A DNA stretch of 64,000 nt, taken from Bugula neritina (taxonomy: Eukaryota > Bryozoa > Gymnolaemata > Cheilostomatida > Bugulidae). This document shows positions 10,186-24,100 of this stretch, one piece after another. The notes beneath the pieces are model-generated. The model ran no database searches. It was not told the DNA's origin and was given only the letters and a program-made list of their open reading frames with translations. The translations under genes and the position numbers were made by a program. The stretch lies in contig OZ037770.1 in NCBI GenBank assembly GCA_964035545.1, forward strand, positions 9,512,973 to 9,576,972, written 5' to 3'. Position 1 is the first letter of the stretch, and the number at the start of each line of letters is the position of its first letter.

Positions 10186-13100
10186 CTATTGAGCAAGCAC
10201 GTGATCGTGGCACGCCTCAGCATCACATTATTATTACAACAGGCTGGTGCATGGTTCATTTCATTTACAATAATTATACTTGATGCACAAAAACAGATGA
10301 TTTTCATAACTTCTGTTCAGCGAACAATGTAAAACTGCTTCAGATTCTGGAAGCAAGCTAAATGTTTATACTTTTACTCAATATTTATCTATTTGGCTAG
10401 TCTAATGAAACAATTATTGACTATAACTTTTGAAATGATAATGCAGATATTATTTAAATAACTTAGAATGCAGATGCAACAAATAGTTTAGAGAGATGCT
10501 CTTTTCTCAAAACATAAAGTTTTCAGGCTAGACTATTTATATATATCTGCTCAATACTATTGACTGACCTTAAACCAATAATACCTTTATTATTAAAATC
10601 ATTTTTAGTTGCATTAACTAAAAACTAAAACTGACTTCTTAGTGCTGACTCTTACTATCAGTTACAGACAGCCCAATAACTTAGCATAGTAAAGAGACTT
10701 GTGTAGGTAAGATAGTTATGTGTGTGCGAATTTATTGGTAGCTGTAAGGGGCAGATATGCAGTATTTTGTGTGACTGCTTTGAGTTTGGGTAAAGGATTT
10801 GATTGCTGCAAGTTTCTAATAAAGCTATAGTACTTGTGTTGTCCCTTTGGTACTAGTACAAGCATTAATCAACACTCATTGAAGTGAGTTGGAACTTATA
10901 TATAAAAGGTTAGAACGTGAGCCTGTCCTATAAATATTCTATTTGCTTCCTGTTGTATACAGTCTAAACTCTGAAGGGTCCAATCAAGCCTACATGGCTT
11001 CTAGCTGAATGTCCAAATTGACTATGAGCTATATTTTGTTGCTCAACACTGGGCTACTGGGCACCGCTGGCAACTGCTAACGCAGTGTTCACTCAAGCAT
11101 GATATTATGGACTTGTATACCAACTCAGCTAAGATTATCAACTGTTTTATGTTTCTAAATTTAGCATCTAATAGAAAAAGCTGTGTCTAGTTAGACTGAC
11201 TGACACCACGCTTGGCTGAGTTAAACAGTCAAGATGAAAAGTTTTAATCTTAGCTAGGCAAGTATTGAGATTTTGAAAAGAAAGCCTCCTTAAGATAAAA
11301 TAAAAGATATCCATTGAGGGTTCAGATTTTTTCCAGTCTGATAGGTGTCATTTAACCAGCTCAAATATTAGCGATGCATTAGCCTATCTACCATATTCTG
11401 ATACTGCAGATATAACATTCCATAAAAAGAATTGACTTAAGAATTTAGGCATGTGTAACAAATCAACCAGATTTATTTAAACACTAAATAGCCATTACTA
11501 AAGATCACAACAAAAATCAGTGTGGATCTTAAAGCATAACATAATTATTTTATATCTGTATGATCAGGCATAGAAGTAACAAGTTCAATAAATAAATTGA
11601 ACATGCAGAAGGTATAACAGCTGTGAACTATTGTGAAGGAGCAAGTCAGGTCTTTTTATAGAAATACATCCTATACGTATATTACAAGCATGGGGGAAAT
11701 ACTAGGTTAGTTTCCTAATTGTTTTTCTCTAACATTAAATAATGAATAATGGCAAGACTGACTTTGTAAATAAGCAGAATCTATAGAAAATCAAGCTGCA
11801 AAAGCCTAACCAAAAGACACATTGCTAGGGTGATTAGTCCTACCGATTATTTTAAGTTTAATTTTAGTTTTTATATCCTTTGATAAAAGTCCTATTTCAC
11901 AGGTAGAGTCTTGAGATGTAGGTGTCAATTGTAGAGTATTCTCCTTTTTGAATATAAAAAAAAAAGAGTAGAGTGAAGTAGAGAATCTAAAGATCCTATA
12001 AGAGCTGCAGCTGACATTATAGAAAGGATGTCCTGAGAAGACATACTAGCATTTCTTTGACAAAACCTGATCATCTAGTATAGTCCACTTCATCTAAAAT
12101 ACAAATACCAGTTTTCTCAATACATGCAAAAGTAATTTCCAACATTTTCAATTTGAACTAACATGCTCATATACCACAGTTAGTACTATAATAGTCTATA
12201 TTTTGTAACATCAACTTATACCGTAATTACATAAAAGCTGCTGGTAACTGTTTAAAAGACACAGCTCATAATTAAAATTATTAGGTTGAATGCTCCCTTA
12301 AGATTGCATTTTTTAAATAATTCCCCATTATATATGGCCTACATGATGACTATACAATTCTTTTGAAACATATGCATTGCTTATATTTTAAGTTGGTCAC
12401 TCAATGTAAATGTAATTTGGTATGCTGCAAGTATAAGTACAATTAGAATTACTTAACAGAAACTCTTCAGTGCAAAAATATATTTTCTATGTGACTATAC
12501 TCAACCACAGAACTCTAAATAATTTGAAAAAAGTTATGGCCAGTAATAAATTTGGATAATTTTCTTAAAGTTAATTACATAATTATAATAATAAAACCAA
12601 CTGACAATTTTGATCTAGTTTTACATCACTATGACTATTAGTATTACTATGCATTTATTGAACATAAAACTCAAACTTGAAGTTTAGTGATACTGCACAA
12701 TGCTAATAATAATAGTTATAATAGTAATAGTAATACACAGTATAGGCCTACTGTAATATACTAATATTACAACTATAAAAATACTATAAAATTAAGTATA
12801 ATTGTTAAATTATTGCTTGCAAGCAATATAAAATAAAAATATGTGAATTTGCTGAAGGAGGCAGTAGTACTCACTTACCCTTGAAGTTAAACTCCTAAAG
12901 TTAATCAAAGTACACGCCTTCATCCTAGTTTCGAGAGGTAAGAGATGTTCTTCACTCAATTTTATCATGATAATCCCATCGCCAGTTGGCACGTTCACTT
13001 TGCAGATTGTAATTTAATATCGAATATTTTATTTACTGAGCTCGCTCTTACTAGTAACATATCAATCTGGGCGAGATCAGTAACGCTTATAGCTACGTAT

Positions 13101-14152
13101 TATATTACACAGAGCGTTTTATTTGAAGGCAGCGCACTGCAGCTGTGGAATGACTAGGGTAGCCTATCCAGGAGTGGATGTAAATTATAAACGTTCTACG
13201 TGCTTTGTGAAAGCATTATAGTGATAGCATGCGATTTAGTCATTGATATAAAATTAAAGGTATTGTTTTAAAAATAATGATTTACTTAAAAAACAGTTAT
13301 TTATTTATTTTATTATTGTTTTTAAAGAAAAAAATAATTGGTAAAGTTTTGAACACCCCTAATAATACCACAACTATACTCCACTCCTTTAGTTGTAACC
13401 TAATTAGATTAGAAGTCACATCTTTAATACAAACAAGCTAGGCTTAGTATTTCTGATGTCTCTATACTGCTGCATTAGCTTTAAAGTTTAAACTGTAGTG
13501 AAGCTCTTTCTGAATTATAGTAGACTGAAAGTGCAAAACCTAGTAAGCTACCAACACTATAAATTGTTATAAGCGAGTAAAGAAAATGAACAGTATATGT
13601 GTACAGAAACTTGTACTCAAATACACAAACACCATAGTTATGGTTATTTGAGATGCAGTTGTATTAAAAAAAAATTGTGAATTGAATACTCATTATAGAC
13701 ATTACATCATGCTGAATCGGTTACATATTTGACTATTTAAAGCTGTTTTTATAAAATAACTTAACTAAGTTACTTATCAGTGACAAGTAATATAGCATTT
13801 AAATTCAAACCATGAGCTCATTTCAGCTAAAAATAGCAGCACCTTGTCACTGCACATGAATGGCTGGCCACTGTTTGAGCCATTAGCAAAATGGCTTACA
13901 GCTATCGCAAGCCTGCTACATGAAAGAATTATGTATCAATCAGAAACTTCTCATTCAATTGCAAGCATACCAGAATTGTATTACCATGATATAAAAAGTT
14001 GCCTACATATATAGGTGCAATAGTAGAAAAGCTTAAACAGCCTAAATTTGTCAAAAGATGCTAATTTGAGAACAGGTTGAAATTCTCTCTAAACTTTTTT
14101 TGCTGCATCTCAACCACTGTATATTGCCAGTGGCACTGTTAGTTAGTAAAGG
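10186..14152. other. Long non-coding AT-rich stretch
   Basis: No exon, RNA gene or intact transposon is recognisable. Bases 14020-14120 are shared with 34185-34285, inside another transposon, so part of it is old repeat. The short ORFs at 12.8-13.2 kb have no coding character. Confidence 0.4.
14020..14120 (+). repeat. Interspersed repeat shared with 34185-34285
   Basis: Both copies share AGAAAAGCTTAAACAGCCTA, then a TCTCTCTAAACTT block and a GCTGCATCT block in the same order, with about 10-20% divergence by eye. The second copy lies inside the element at 33975-36113. Confidence 0.6.
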
Positions 14153-14350
14153 GGAAGCCGTGGTCTAAGGGCTATAGAGAGCATTTGGCGTAGTAAACAC
14201 AAAGAAATGAGTGCGAACCCCATAATAAAGGCCATTGGTGATGTTAGGAAGAGCATTAAGTCATAATTGCTCCTGTGCCACATGTGAATAAATCTTAATA
14301 ACAAAAACCCTCCCATCAGAAGTTTCTCACAAGAATAGTGACAATAAACT
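14153..14350 (+). repeat. SINE with tRNA-like head and V-like core
   Basis: The head contains GCCGTGGTCTAAGGG and a B-box-like GTGCGAACCCC. The core is GGTGATGTTAGGAAGAGCAT then AATTGCTCCTGTGCCACAT. The tail has TTTCTCACAAGAATAGTGAC. Four further copies are at 16650, 22618, 31118 and 51670. The core resembles the V-domain shared by V-SINEs (established knowledge, recognised by eye only). Confidence 0.75.
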
Positions 14351-14789
14351 TACGTTAGTTTTATTAGTAAGTAAATATTGGTTCAAGTTTTATATGTCAA
14401 TGGAGGCCAATTAATAACAAGTTCATTCAAAGGTATTGCTTAATTGCTGATTGCCAAGCAGCTTTTAAAAAAATTATTTTTATTGGCATAAGTTTATTGT
14501 ATAACAAAAAATCTTTTCTGAAGTCTCAACTTGTGCAACAAGGTGCATTAAACAGGATAGGTACAACATATTCATGATAGCTTATAGGTTATGATTGAAT
14601 ATATTATTATAGGTAAAACAGTTACAGAAACTAAAATTAGATAGAAGCATTGGGTGAAAAATGTTAGGCTAAAACTATCACAACCAATGATTCAATACAG
14701 CAGGTTTAAGGATCACAACAGAATAAGTTATTATTGAAGGATTGATAAAAATATTACATTGGATGATGGCTTTAATGTATTTCTCAGTA

Positions 14790-16162
14790 GGGGTAACGGG
14801 GGGGGGGGGGGGGGGGGGGGGGGCACAACGGGCCGAATTTTGCATTTGTTGCTCTCATTCGTCTGTTTTTCAAGTTACTAGTTCAATAATTTCTAGTCTT
14901 AATGCTGCATCTGTTGTCTATTACAGGTACCAGTTTGTTGTTTCTATCTCTTTCACAACTTTCAGAATAATGAAAATTTCATGACGAAAAAATTGGCCCA
15001 TTGTGCCCCGGTACCGGGTTACAATGGGCCACTGGGTAGGACACAACAAATATATTGAAATTTTGCGTATTTTGCTACATCTGATATTTATTTATTTAAT
15101 ATTACAAATAAATAAAGATACTCTTTCAGATCTACAGCAAAATTCATGTTTTAGCTGTATAGTTTGTGCCACTACGGATAGCAGAGGAAGGCAAAATCAA
15201 ACGCACGTCACTCGGTTCTGCAGTGCCATTATCATTACTGTTTAGAACTAAAAATGTTCTGTTATTTTCATTTCAGAGGAACGTTTATTTAAAAAAAAAC
15301 ATGTAGTAACAGTAGTAACATGTACTCTAAAATTGCGAGTGGACTTTTTTCTATGAACTGTAGCTTATAAGGTGCATGCATGGCTGAGGTTTGTAACTGG
15401 AGTACGGAAGGGAGAGGGGAGAGCAAATGAGCAAATCACAATTTATTTCAGTCAAATACATGTATATTCCCTCAATGGTGTAATATATAATCATTATCAT
15501 GACTATCTACTAGTAGCAACAGCAGAGTGTTTTGTATTATGTATAAAATGGCAAAGCTTTAACCTCACCAGATGTATATATTAGGGGAGTTTCAACTTGT
15601 AGTTTTGTAGTCTTACCATATGATGTCTTTGATATTTTACAAAAAGGTCATAAATGGCTATATCTATAAATTTTAGTAACATTTCAACCAACTTTTTGCG
15701 CAAACAAACTAATAACAGTGATCAGGGTGCAATAATCAGGTGGCCCATTGTGCCTCGGTCAGCGTGGCCCATTGTGCCCCGGATGGCTAAATTGAACATA
15801 AAGGTGCCTCAAGGAAAATTTATTTCAGAGTTTGCTATTATACTAGTTAAGCAATGTAGAGACAAACAATGGCAACAATATTAGTAAAATATAGGCTTCT
15901 TGCCTTTCAGTGTACCTAAAAAGTTATATAGCTTTAACGACATCCTAAAAAATTTACAAAAAGTAGGTAAAAACAGTTTTTTACTCGCCTTTTCAACACG
16001 TATGTTCCGCAAGTGTTGAAACTACAAAGGCTGAATAATTATGTCAATATCTTTTTAAGAAAAAAAATCACAACTCTAAGTCAATAAGTTCTCTGACAAT
16101 TTGGCCGACTTTTTGTACCCCTATAATCGTTGTGCCCCCCCCCCCCCCCCCCCCGTTACCCC
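14790..16162 (+). mobile_element. Non-autonomous inverted-repeat transposon with G/C homopolymer ends
   Basis: Left end GGGGTAACG followed by 26 G and CACAACG. The right end is its mirror: CGTTGTG, 20 C, CGTTACCCC. TA flanks both sides (14788-14789 and 16163-16164), consistent with a TA target duplication. Inside, the motif GGCCCATTGTGCCCCGG and close variants occur at 14995-15011, 15014-15030 (inverted), 15742-15758 and 15766-15782. No transposase reading frame is present. Superfamily not assigned. Confidence 0.75.
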
Positions 16163-16649
16163 TACGTATATAAGCAAAACAGTTTAAGTCTTCAAAAATA
16201 ATCTTTAATAAATATATTTGTTGATCAAGGTTTTTCAAAAAAAGAAGAGTGTGTAAAATGTTTACAGCCCTTGCATCATCTTTTAAATTTTCATATACTC
16301 TAAATTTTGCTCTGTAATGTGCATTTTATGTATTCTACAGATCACATGGCAACACCTATTGGTTTATAATTTTGCAGGTTTTAAAACAACAGAGCTTTAA
16401 CTATATATAATCATGATTTTTACTCTAATAAAAATGTGGTCTGTGGTCTGTTATATATAGAATATCAAAAAAGGTACAAATACAGAAATCTGCCAACACA
16501 ATTTCTATTAATTCTGAATAAAACTTTTAATTATCACATTATACTACATTTAGAAGAATCATATATAAAAGCAATTTGCAAGTTTTTGTTATATAATACA
16601 GATCAGACATGCGGATTTAATAGATAATAATATAAAATGCTAGTTTCAA

Positions 16650-16790
16650 AGGTCATCGGTGATGTTAGGAATAGCATCCAGTCATAATTGCTCCTGTGCC
16701 ACATCTAAATAAGTTCTTAGCCCAGAATAAAAAAAAAACCTTTTAATTAGGAGTTTTTTTCACAGAGAAGGTGACTATAAACTAGCTGGC
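16650..16790 (+). repeat. SINE, 5'-truncated copy of the V-like family
   Basis: Carries GGTGATGTTAGGAATAGCAT and AATTGCTCCTGTGCCACAT followed by the family tail ending GTGACTATAAAC. The tRNA-like head is missing. Confidence 0.7.
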
Positions 16791-17244
16791 GTGAGTTTTA
16801 TATTATTACATATTTTAAAATGATTAAGCAACTTATTGATATGCTACTTCAATTATAAATTGTTATAGAGCAGCGCTTAAATGAGTCACATATATTATTA
16901 TACCTATATACTATGTACTATAATGTAGCTTCAATTAGACAACTATGCATGACTCAAGTAATACACCTAGATAAATGACTTCAGTTAGACACCTGTGCAC
17001 ATGGACTTTACAATGAAATCAAAAGAAATGCAACTTAGTATCAAATATCATTATTGGCTTTAAATTTTAATGCTTTAAATAAAGTTAACTAAATGGATTT
17101 TCAACTCAATAATTTTATATCCTCATTATGTAAACAAGCTCAAAATAATACCATTGTTGTACTTGAGACAAATCCTAAATTTGTTGACTGTTGGTTTTAA
17201 TGCTATAGTTAGATGGTCATAACCACGTTGTTTTCAATTCAGTG

Positions 17245-20200
17245 ATGACCTATAAAACAGTTGTAGTGAGTTTATTCTTTCTGAGCTTTATCACCAAAGT
17301 TCTACATGGCAGTTTGCGAGGTAAATTTAACTGTTGAGCTTACATTATTGAGTCATATGATTGCAAAAATAAACCGTTTTTATTTATTTTTGAATATTCC
17401 TATTTTCAATGACAAGCATTATTTAGTAAACTGTACAGTATTTCCAGACATTGTTGAAAATGAAATATATATATACTGTAAATGTGTGCGTGTAGCGGTC
17501 CCAGTTTTAACTTATGTAAGCCATTTCCTTTTTCCTGTTTCCTATTTCTTTATATTGTATAGATATTTATCAAAGAGTTTGCAGTGGACAGCACGAGAAA
17601 GATACAAGACAATATCCTGGCAGTGCCCTACCAGAAGTACACTATCTGAGAAATGTTTACCAAGGCTGCTATTTTGTCCTTGGAGATCTGTACCTTGGCA
17701 AAAAAATATTTTCAATTGGTAGTTTCCCAAATGTTGTATATCAAATGACTAACATTGTCAGAGTTCAAGGCCAAGTAACAATCAGAGCTACCTCAGGCAC
17801 CGGTATGATTTTAATCACTTTTCTCATTTCTTCAATTTCATTTTAGCAATTTACTAATTTTTTTGCAGTTTTTCCCAGTGATGTTTTAAATCCTGCATCA
17901 TGGCTACTTTCTTAAAAAATAAAATCTACTCTGTTGTAATTCAAATAGTAATATGAGCTACCTTTGCAAATTGGGACTTAGTAAAAGACCAGTTTAATAT
18001 GAAAAAACTGGCTAAAATAATTGAATTATTCCAAAATTAAAGCTGTAGGCAATGGGAATATATTATAGAGAAATATAAAAAATAAGAAATTTATAAGAAT
18101 TTCTGCTTCAGTCTAATAGTGTTATTTTATAAATTGAATTTTTTACAAAACATGGCTAATGACAAGCAAATTTATTGTCATTATAGCCTAGTCTCATTTG
18201 TGTAAAAAAAAGTGTAGCACATAGCTTATGGTTAGGATGCCAGCCTTTTTGGCACTTTTGCGGCAAGTCAAAAACGTCTATAAATTTTGCTACTTCTACC
18301 CACTATTTTATGATTTCTTGTAAATGAAAGTATAGACCAACATGGCATACAAAATAAAGCTTTTCTGTTGTTTGAACCAAAGCATCTCCACAAACAAACT
18401 AGTGTAATTTGGAAGTCATTACCTGCAAAGCATTACATGATATGCAAATCAGTGAGTTTGAGATTAATGGTAGGAAAAAAGGCTTGCAACTGCAGCTTGT
18501 TTAAGACCTACTTTGCATAGATAAAATTAAAAAAAATTGCCAGAAAGACATCTTAGCTTTTTTCCAATAGCTTAACTAAAAGGCTGTACTAGCAGACTTG
18601 CCATGTCATATAGTAAAAAAAACCAGTCACCTGATACTTAAACTCAGCTGACTAATTTGGGATAACAGCAGAAAAAAACCATTGGCAAGCAGTCATGGTT
18701 ACGTCATAAGAGTATATAGTAATACTTTGCATCTATGAAGTTAGTTGTTCACTTATATTATCCAACAAGGAGTTGAAAAGAGGGCTTATAACCAGCTAAT
18801 ACATTGCTAAGAGAAGTTTATAGTCTGTAATGGTAAATAGATGTTATACACTGAAATGTAATTTTTAAGTCCCATAAACTAATATTCTTAGCCAAACTTT
18901 AGTTTGAATGCAATACTATAGGCTCACCTAAATCTGTCACAATTAAAGGCCTTTAAAACTTGCAACATAATTTTTGCTTTAATTTATACATGTTTAAATT
19001 ATCAAGAGCTTCTTAAAAATAGTTAGACTTTGCACAATAAAAAAACTTTGTCTTCAATTTTTATTCGTTGCAGTAAAGGTCTGACAGCTTAGTTTTATAT
19101 TTTCATATTTCTAGGATATGAAAATAAACATACATTCCTAAATAATCTAAAATCAATTGGAGGAGAAGGTTTATATGTTCCCAAAAAGTCTAGTAATGGT
19201 TTAACACTTCGAGATGTTGGAAGAACATTTTTCGACTTGCAGTCTTTGGAAAGTAAGTTATGATAAAGCGGGATTAAATAAACAAAGTCATCATAAAATA
19301 TTTAACAAAAACACTCGTTATAATTATAAGATGTATACTGTTCTTGGTTCAAAGTTTTGATTTTGTTTCTAATTGTTGAAATACACATACTGCAGGCACA
19401 CTGGTTACTTGCACATGTACAGTATAGCACTTTTTTATTGTGAAAAATATTATACCTAAAAGTAAACAAAAAATATGCGATGTGGTTTATTTTTCAGTGT
19501 TTTACTTGTATCAAAACTAATTAAAACGCTGTCACCAAAAATGTTAAATAACTAAGGAAATCAGCTAGTTATAGTAGGTTATCTAATCTTTTATTGTTAA
19601 TTATATTATTATAAATTGACACATTGAAATATTTTGATTAGTTACATAAAAATCTTGAGCTGTCATCATATGTAATTTTAATTTATTTATGTTTCAAATG
19701 TAGTTAAAATTTGTTCAGGCAAAAGTTTTTCAGATACACTATGAAAAAAAAATAATAAAATTTATAGACAGATGAATGTCACATTAAATTAAATCAACTC
19801 ATTTTTATGTAAAGACTATACATTAATTATTACTCTATGCTAACTTTTCGACAGATATAATATGCATTTTGATTTAAAATGTTATTGCTGATGACCACCA
19901 CTGCATTTGATAATAGTCAAATAGTTTTGAAAAACACCTGAAATTTTGAACATAACATATATAAGAAACAAAATTTCAAACAAGATTTATTCAGATGTAT
20001 ATTATTAAATATTTAGAATAAATAATTAATTTATAACTTATTTTAGAGAGATTTTGGATGGCAATAAGCAGTTTAGACTAAGTCATGTCACCAAAGTCAT
20101 TGCTTCATTTTGAGTATTTTTCACCTTTGCTCAAAATGTGCTCAGTCATCATTATCTGCAGTGTGCATTACAGTTCTTTGGTAATTTTACTTATTGACTT

Positions 20201-20507
20201 TGTCCTTTTAAAACCAATATGTACAAACTTATACAACTATAAATTTTTCTTTTAGATTAATTGGTTCTAAACAAGTTCCATACCATTTTAAAACCAAGAA
20301 AAAGTACTTTAAATTATGAAACTATCTCTGTAACCAGTTTACATTCTGTTTCTCATGCCTCATGCATATGATATTATATAGCTGTAGAAAAAGGAAATAT
20401 ATATATAAACTCTGCCAGCTGCATAGCAAACACACTTGACTTGAACCAACTATTAGCAAACTCTTCAACGCAATCTGCAAATGCCCAAAGTCCTCAGTCA
20501 TGCAGCA
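17245..20507 (+). CDS. Gene A exons 1-4: signal peptide and L1 domain
   Basis: Residues 1-25 are a signal peptide. Exon 2 has the ErbB L1 opening pattern: VCSG near the start, then NVYQGCYFVLGDLYL, as in the N-C-E-V-V-L-G-N-L strand of ErbB. Exon 3 carries the middle leucine-rich turns and exon 4 the turn with an unpaired-strand cysteine (INSASCIANTLDL). All four exons end in phase 1. The introns hold no other gene. The 4th intron contains microsatellites and a duplicated repeat. Confidence 0.8.
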
Positions 20508-20566
20508 GTAAGTGCTAACACAACTAACAGTTATTAGTAAATATTTTAGTGAATAAAGCTATATAG

Positions 20567-20645
<79 letters not shown>

Positions 20646-21059
20646 TATATTATATATATATATATATATACCTCAATCTGTGGACAGCCGCTGTTTTGTG
20701 GTTTGTCCCCTCATCAGCACAGAACAGAGTACCATGGCCCACACCTTCGAAATAGTAGAAACTTATGTTTCTACTAAAGCATATTTAAAAGGTGTGTAAA
20801 CTCAAGCCAGAGAGCTCAAGTGACTCTAGGGGTCACCTGTAGGAGTCACGAGCCTTGCAAAATGCTAGCAGCTTGAGTTTGTGACCATAGTGAGAGAGCT
20901 CAATCACTGAATGTCATTGCTGAGCATTAAGTGAGAGCATAATACCTCAATCTGTGAACAGCAGCTGTTTCAGGGTTTGTCCCCTCATCAGCACAAAACA
21001 GAGTACACACACACACACACGCGCACGCGCACGCACACGCACACGCACACACACACATA

Positions 21060-21109
<50 letters not shown>

Positions 21110-24100
21110 TTGTTCAAACAATAACATATTACATTAAAATACTCCAAAAGTTGATTGAGTTTCAAATATTTACAATTAAAAAAATACTGACTAAATTTGG
21201 TTAAATATATGCAATAGGTAACTTTACAGTAAGCAGACCAACAGTGTTATAGCCAGTAAGTAGTAATACATTAAATTAAAATTGTTTGTTCCTCAGTAAT
21301 GCAATACAGGCTTCTGTATAGGGGTGGTGTCCGATTTTTAGATAACTGCGTAGCAGCATGTAATGGCAATTGTTGGGGACCACAACTAGATATTTATTGC
21401 CAGAAACTACCAGTACAATGCCATGCTAGCTGTAGTAATGGTTGTTATGGGTCTGGATCTGCAGAATGCTGTTCTTCTTATTGTAATGGTGGATGTAAAG
21501 GACCTAATGGTGCTAGTTGCTACAAGGTCAGTGGCTGAAACTAATAAATGACAGTAAAAAGTACATAATTTAATGCAACATAGTAATTGCTTTTTATAGA
21601 AAAAGTATTGTATGTGTTATACATGGTCTATTAAAAGGAGCTTGCTATAAATATATTATATTATATCTTATTACATTATATGTTATAAATTTATATTATA
21701 TCATATTGCAATAATTATATTATGACAAATTATATTATATAATATTGTATATTATATAATGTTATAATATATCATAATAAATAATATAACTTAGTATACA
21801 ATATAACATATATTATAAGAATAATGTAATGCAGTATAATACAATGTATAGTTATATAATATTATACTATAAAATATTTTACTGTACAACATTATATTAT
21901 ACTATATTATATTATAATGTACTATATTATATTGTATATAGCAATATTTTGCATTATATTATACTATAATAAAATTATAATATAATGTATTATATACTAT
22001 ATTGTATAACTTTTTTTTATTATATATTATACTATATTACAATGTAATAAATTGTTACAAGAAAAGCATTTTAAATAATGATCAAAGACAAGGATATTTC
22101 AATTGTGTAAACATCACCTCATGAGCTGCAGTTAATATAGAAATCAGCTAGCTATTTTAGTGATGTATAGATCATCACTGTAGCTGTAGTATCACAATAT
22201 GATAATAATATATTCAATCAAGACTATATTTAGTTCATGCGTGTTGTATTCCAATAGAGATGTATATTTATAAAGTCTGAATGAAAAGTGAATGCATAAC
22301 AGAAAGTGCTAGGTTTATAATAGTTTAAAATATTAACTTTTTACCGTAGCCAGAATGGCCGGGTATAAGTAATTAACACAATAGAGAAAAGCATAATGTA
22401 GGCAACATGGCTACAAAAATACTATTATAATAAAGCTGTAGTGATTCAACATATTATGCTTTCCATGGTCTTATACAATGTTCTAACAGCTAAGTCACTA
22501 GTGTGCATGGTAAATCAGTATAAAATTAAGATGTGTTATCTATAAACAATATATTGTGTGGATGTAAAATTGATAGGATATTTAATCAATTTTGGTTAGC
22601 CTAAAAAAACTCATGCAAGTTTATAGTCACTATCACTGTGAAAAACTCTTGATGTAAATGTTTTTTGTTAAACTGAGCTAAAAACTCACTTAAATGAGGC
22701 ACAAGAGCAATTATGACAGGATGTTCTTTTTAATATTATCAATGGCCTTTGTTTTTTTACTGCGAAAATCCTAGACCACGGCTTATACACCTATTGTGCT
22801 TAAGTCTACAGAAGAGTGTTTTTGCTCTTTGAAAAATGAATTGCAATAAAAACTGTTGCTTACTTTTGTATCATTGTTTCTAGTATGAAGGGTGCCCTGC
22901 ATACTCTGATGTTAATGGTAGATGTGTTTCCGACTGCAGCTCATCTCAAACTTCTACCAAATATATTCTTTACAAGAAGTTCTGTGTCTCACAATGTCCA
23001 GGTATGCTCCATAGTTTATGTGATTCTATCTAAACTACTATAATAGGTACATTCATAGTTTTACATCAATATATTATGTAATTGCCTCGTGCAACATAAT
23101 ATTATATTATATTATGTTAAATTATATTATATATTATCATTTTGTGATATTATAGTATAATAATTTAGGATGTGTAGTAGCATATTATATTGTGCAATGT
23201 TATATCATAATAAATAATATTATATACTAGTATTGTAGTATATTTAACATTATTTTATTTTAAACTATATTATATTCTAATAAATTATATTATAATATAA
23301 TATTAGATATAATATTGTGAAATAATTGCCACCACTGGGAATCAAGCCCGAGTCCTCTGGCTTGCAAGCAAGTGTGCTACCATTACACCACGGAGCCTAC
23401 TGGGAAACACAACACTACAAATATGATATTATTTTATATTAAATTATAATATATAATACTATATATAATACAATCTTTTTTTATAGCATAATGTATTATA
23501 TCATATTATAATACTATTCTACATTATAATGTATTATCTTATATTATAATATATTAAATTACAATATGTGATTGTTTGAAATAATCGCAGCTGTTCTGTT
23601 CCATGACTGAATTCTTGTTGTAGCCTCAAGTAGAGGACTAAACTACCCTGGTACTACTATTGGAAATAGCTCTTTCTCAGAGAGTAGCTTTCATTCTGAA
23701 AGATGGTGGACAGTTACGTATCCAAGAACTTTTCTTTTTCACTCAGCTATTCTAGTGACTCGGTTTTCCAATAATCAGTCATGCCTAAGTCAAGCATGTC
23801 TAGGTATACCTACCCAGGCGGTCTATAAACTCTCATCACTTCCTATGACTAATTAGCATTATCACATTGCTTCTAAATCATGATTGGGTAAATTTGAAAA
23901 AACTGACAAATTAGAAATTAATTAAATGTTTTCAAATTTTTTTAGCTAATGCTGGGATGAGAGACATGTATTTCTTGACTGACGGTACAAAATGGATCAG
24001 CCCCTCTGCCTCCATTCCAAATACAAATTCTCTCTATTGGCAGTTGTGCAACTACAAAGCCAGAATGATAAATGAAAAATACTTTTTAAGATGTATTTTT

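Noticed and set aside
12810-13157. Possible exons at 12.8-13.2 kb
   Set aside because: Short opposing ORFs with no homology to the receptor exons, no domain pattern and no convincing splice context.
17306-17722. 138-codon ORF overlapping exons 1 and 2 of gene A
   Set aside because: It reads through the intron in a frame that does not match the exon homology. The signal-peptide exon 17245-17320 uses another frame.
20927-21204. ORFs through the (CA)n-(TA)n tract
   Set aside because: Microsatellite translation without coding character.
20577-23580. CRISPR-like or satellite array in the AT-rich introns
   Set aside because: No constant repeat with unique spacers; it is degenerate TATTA-type low complexity.
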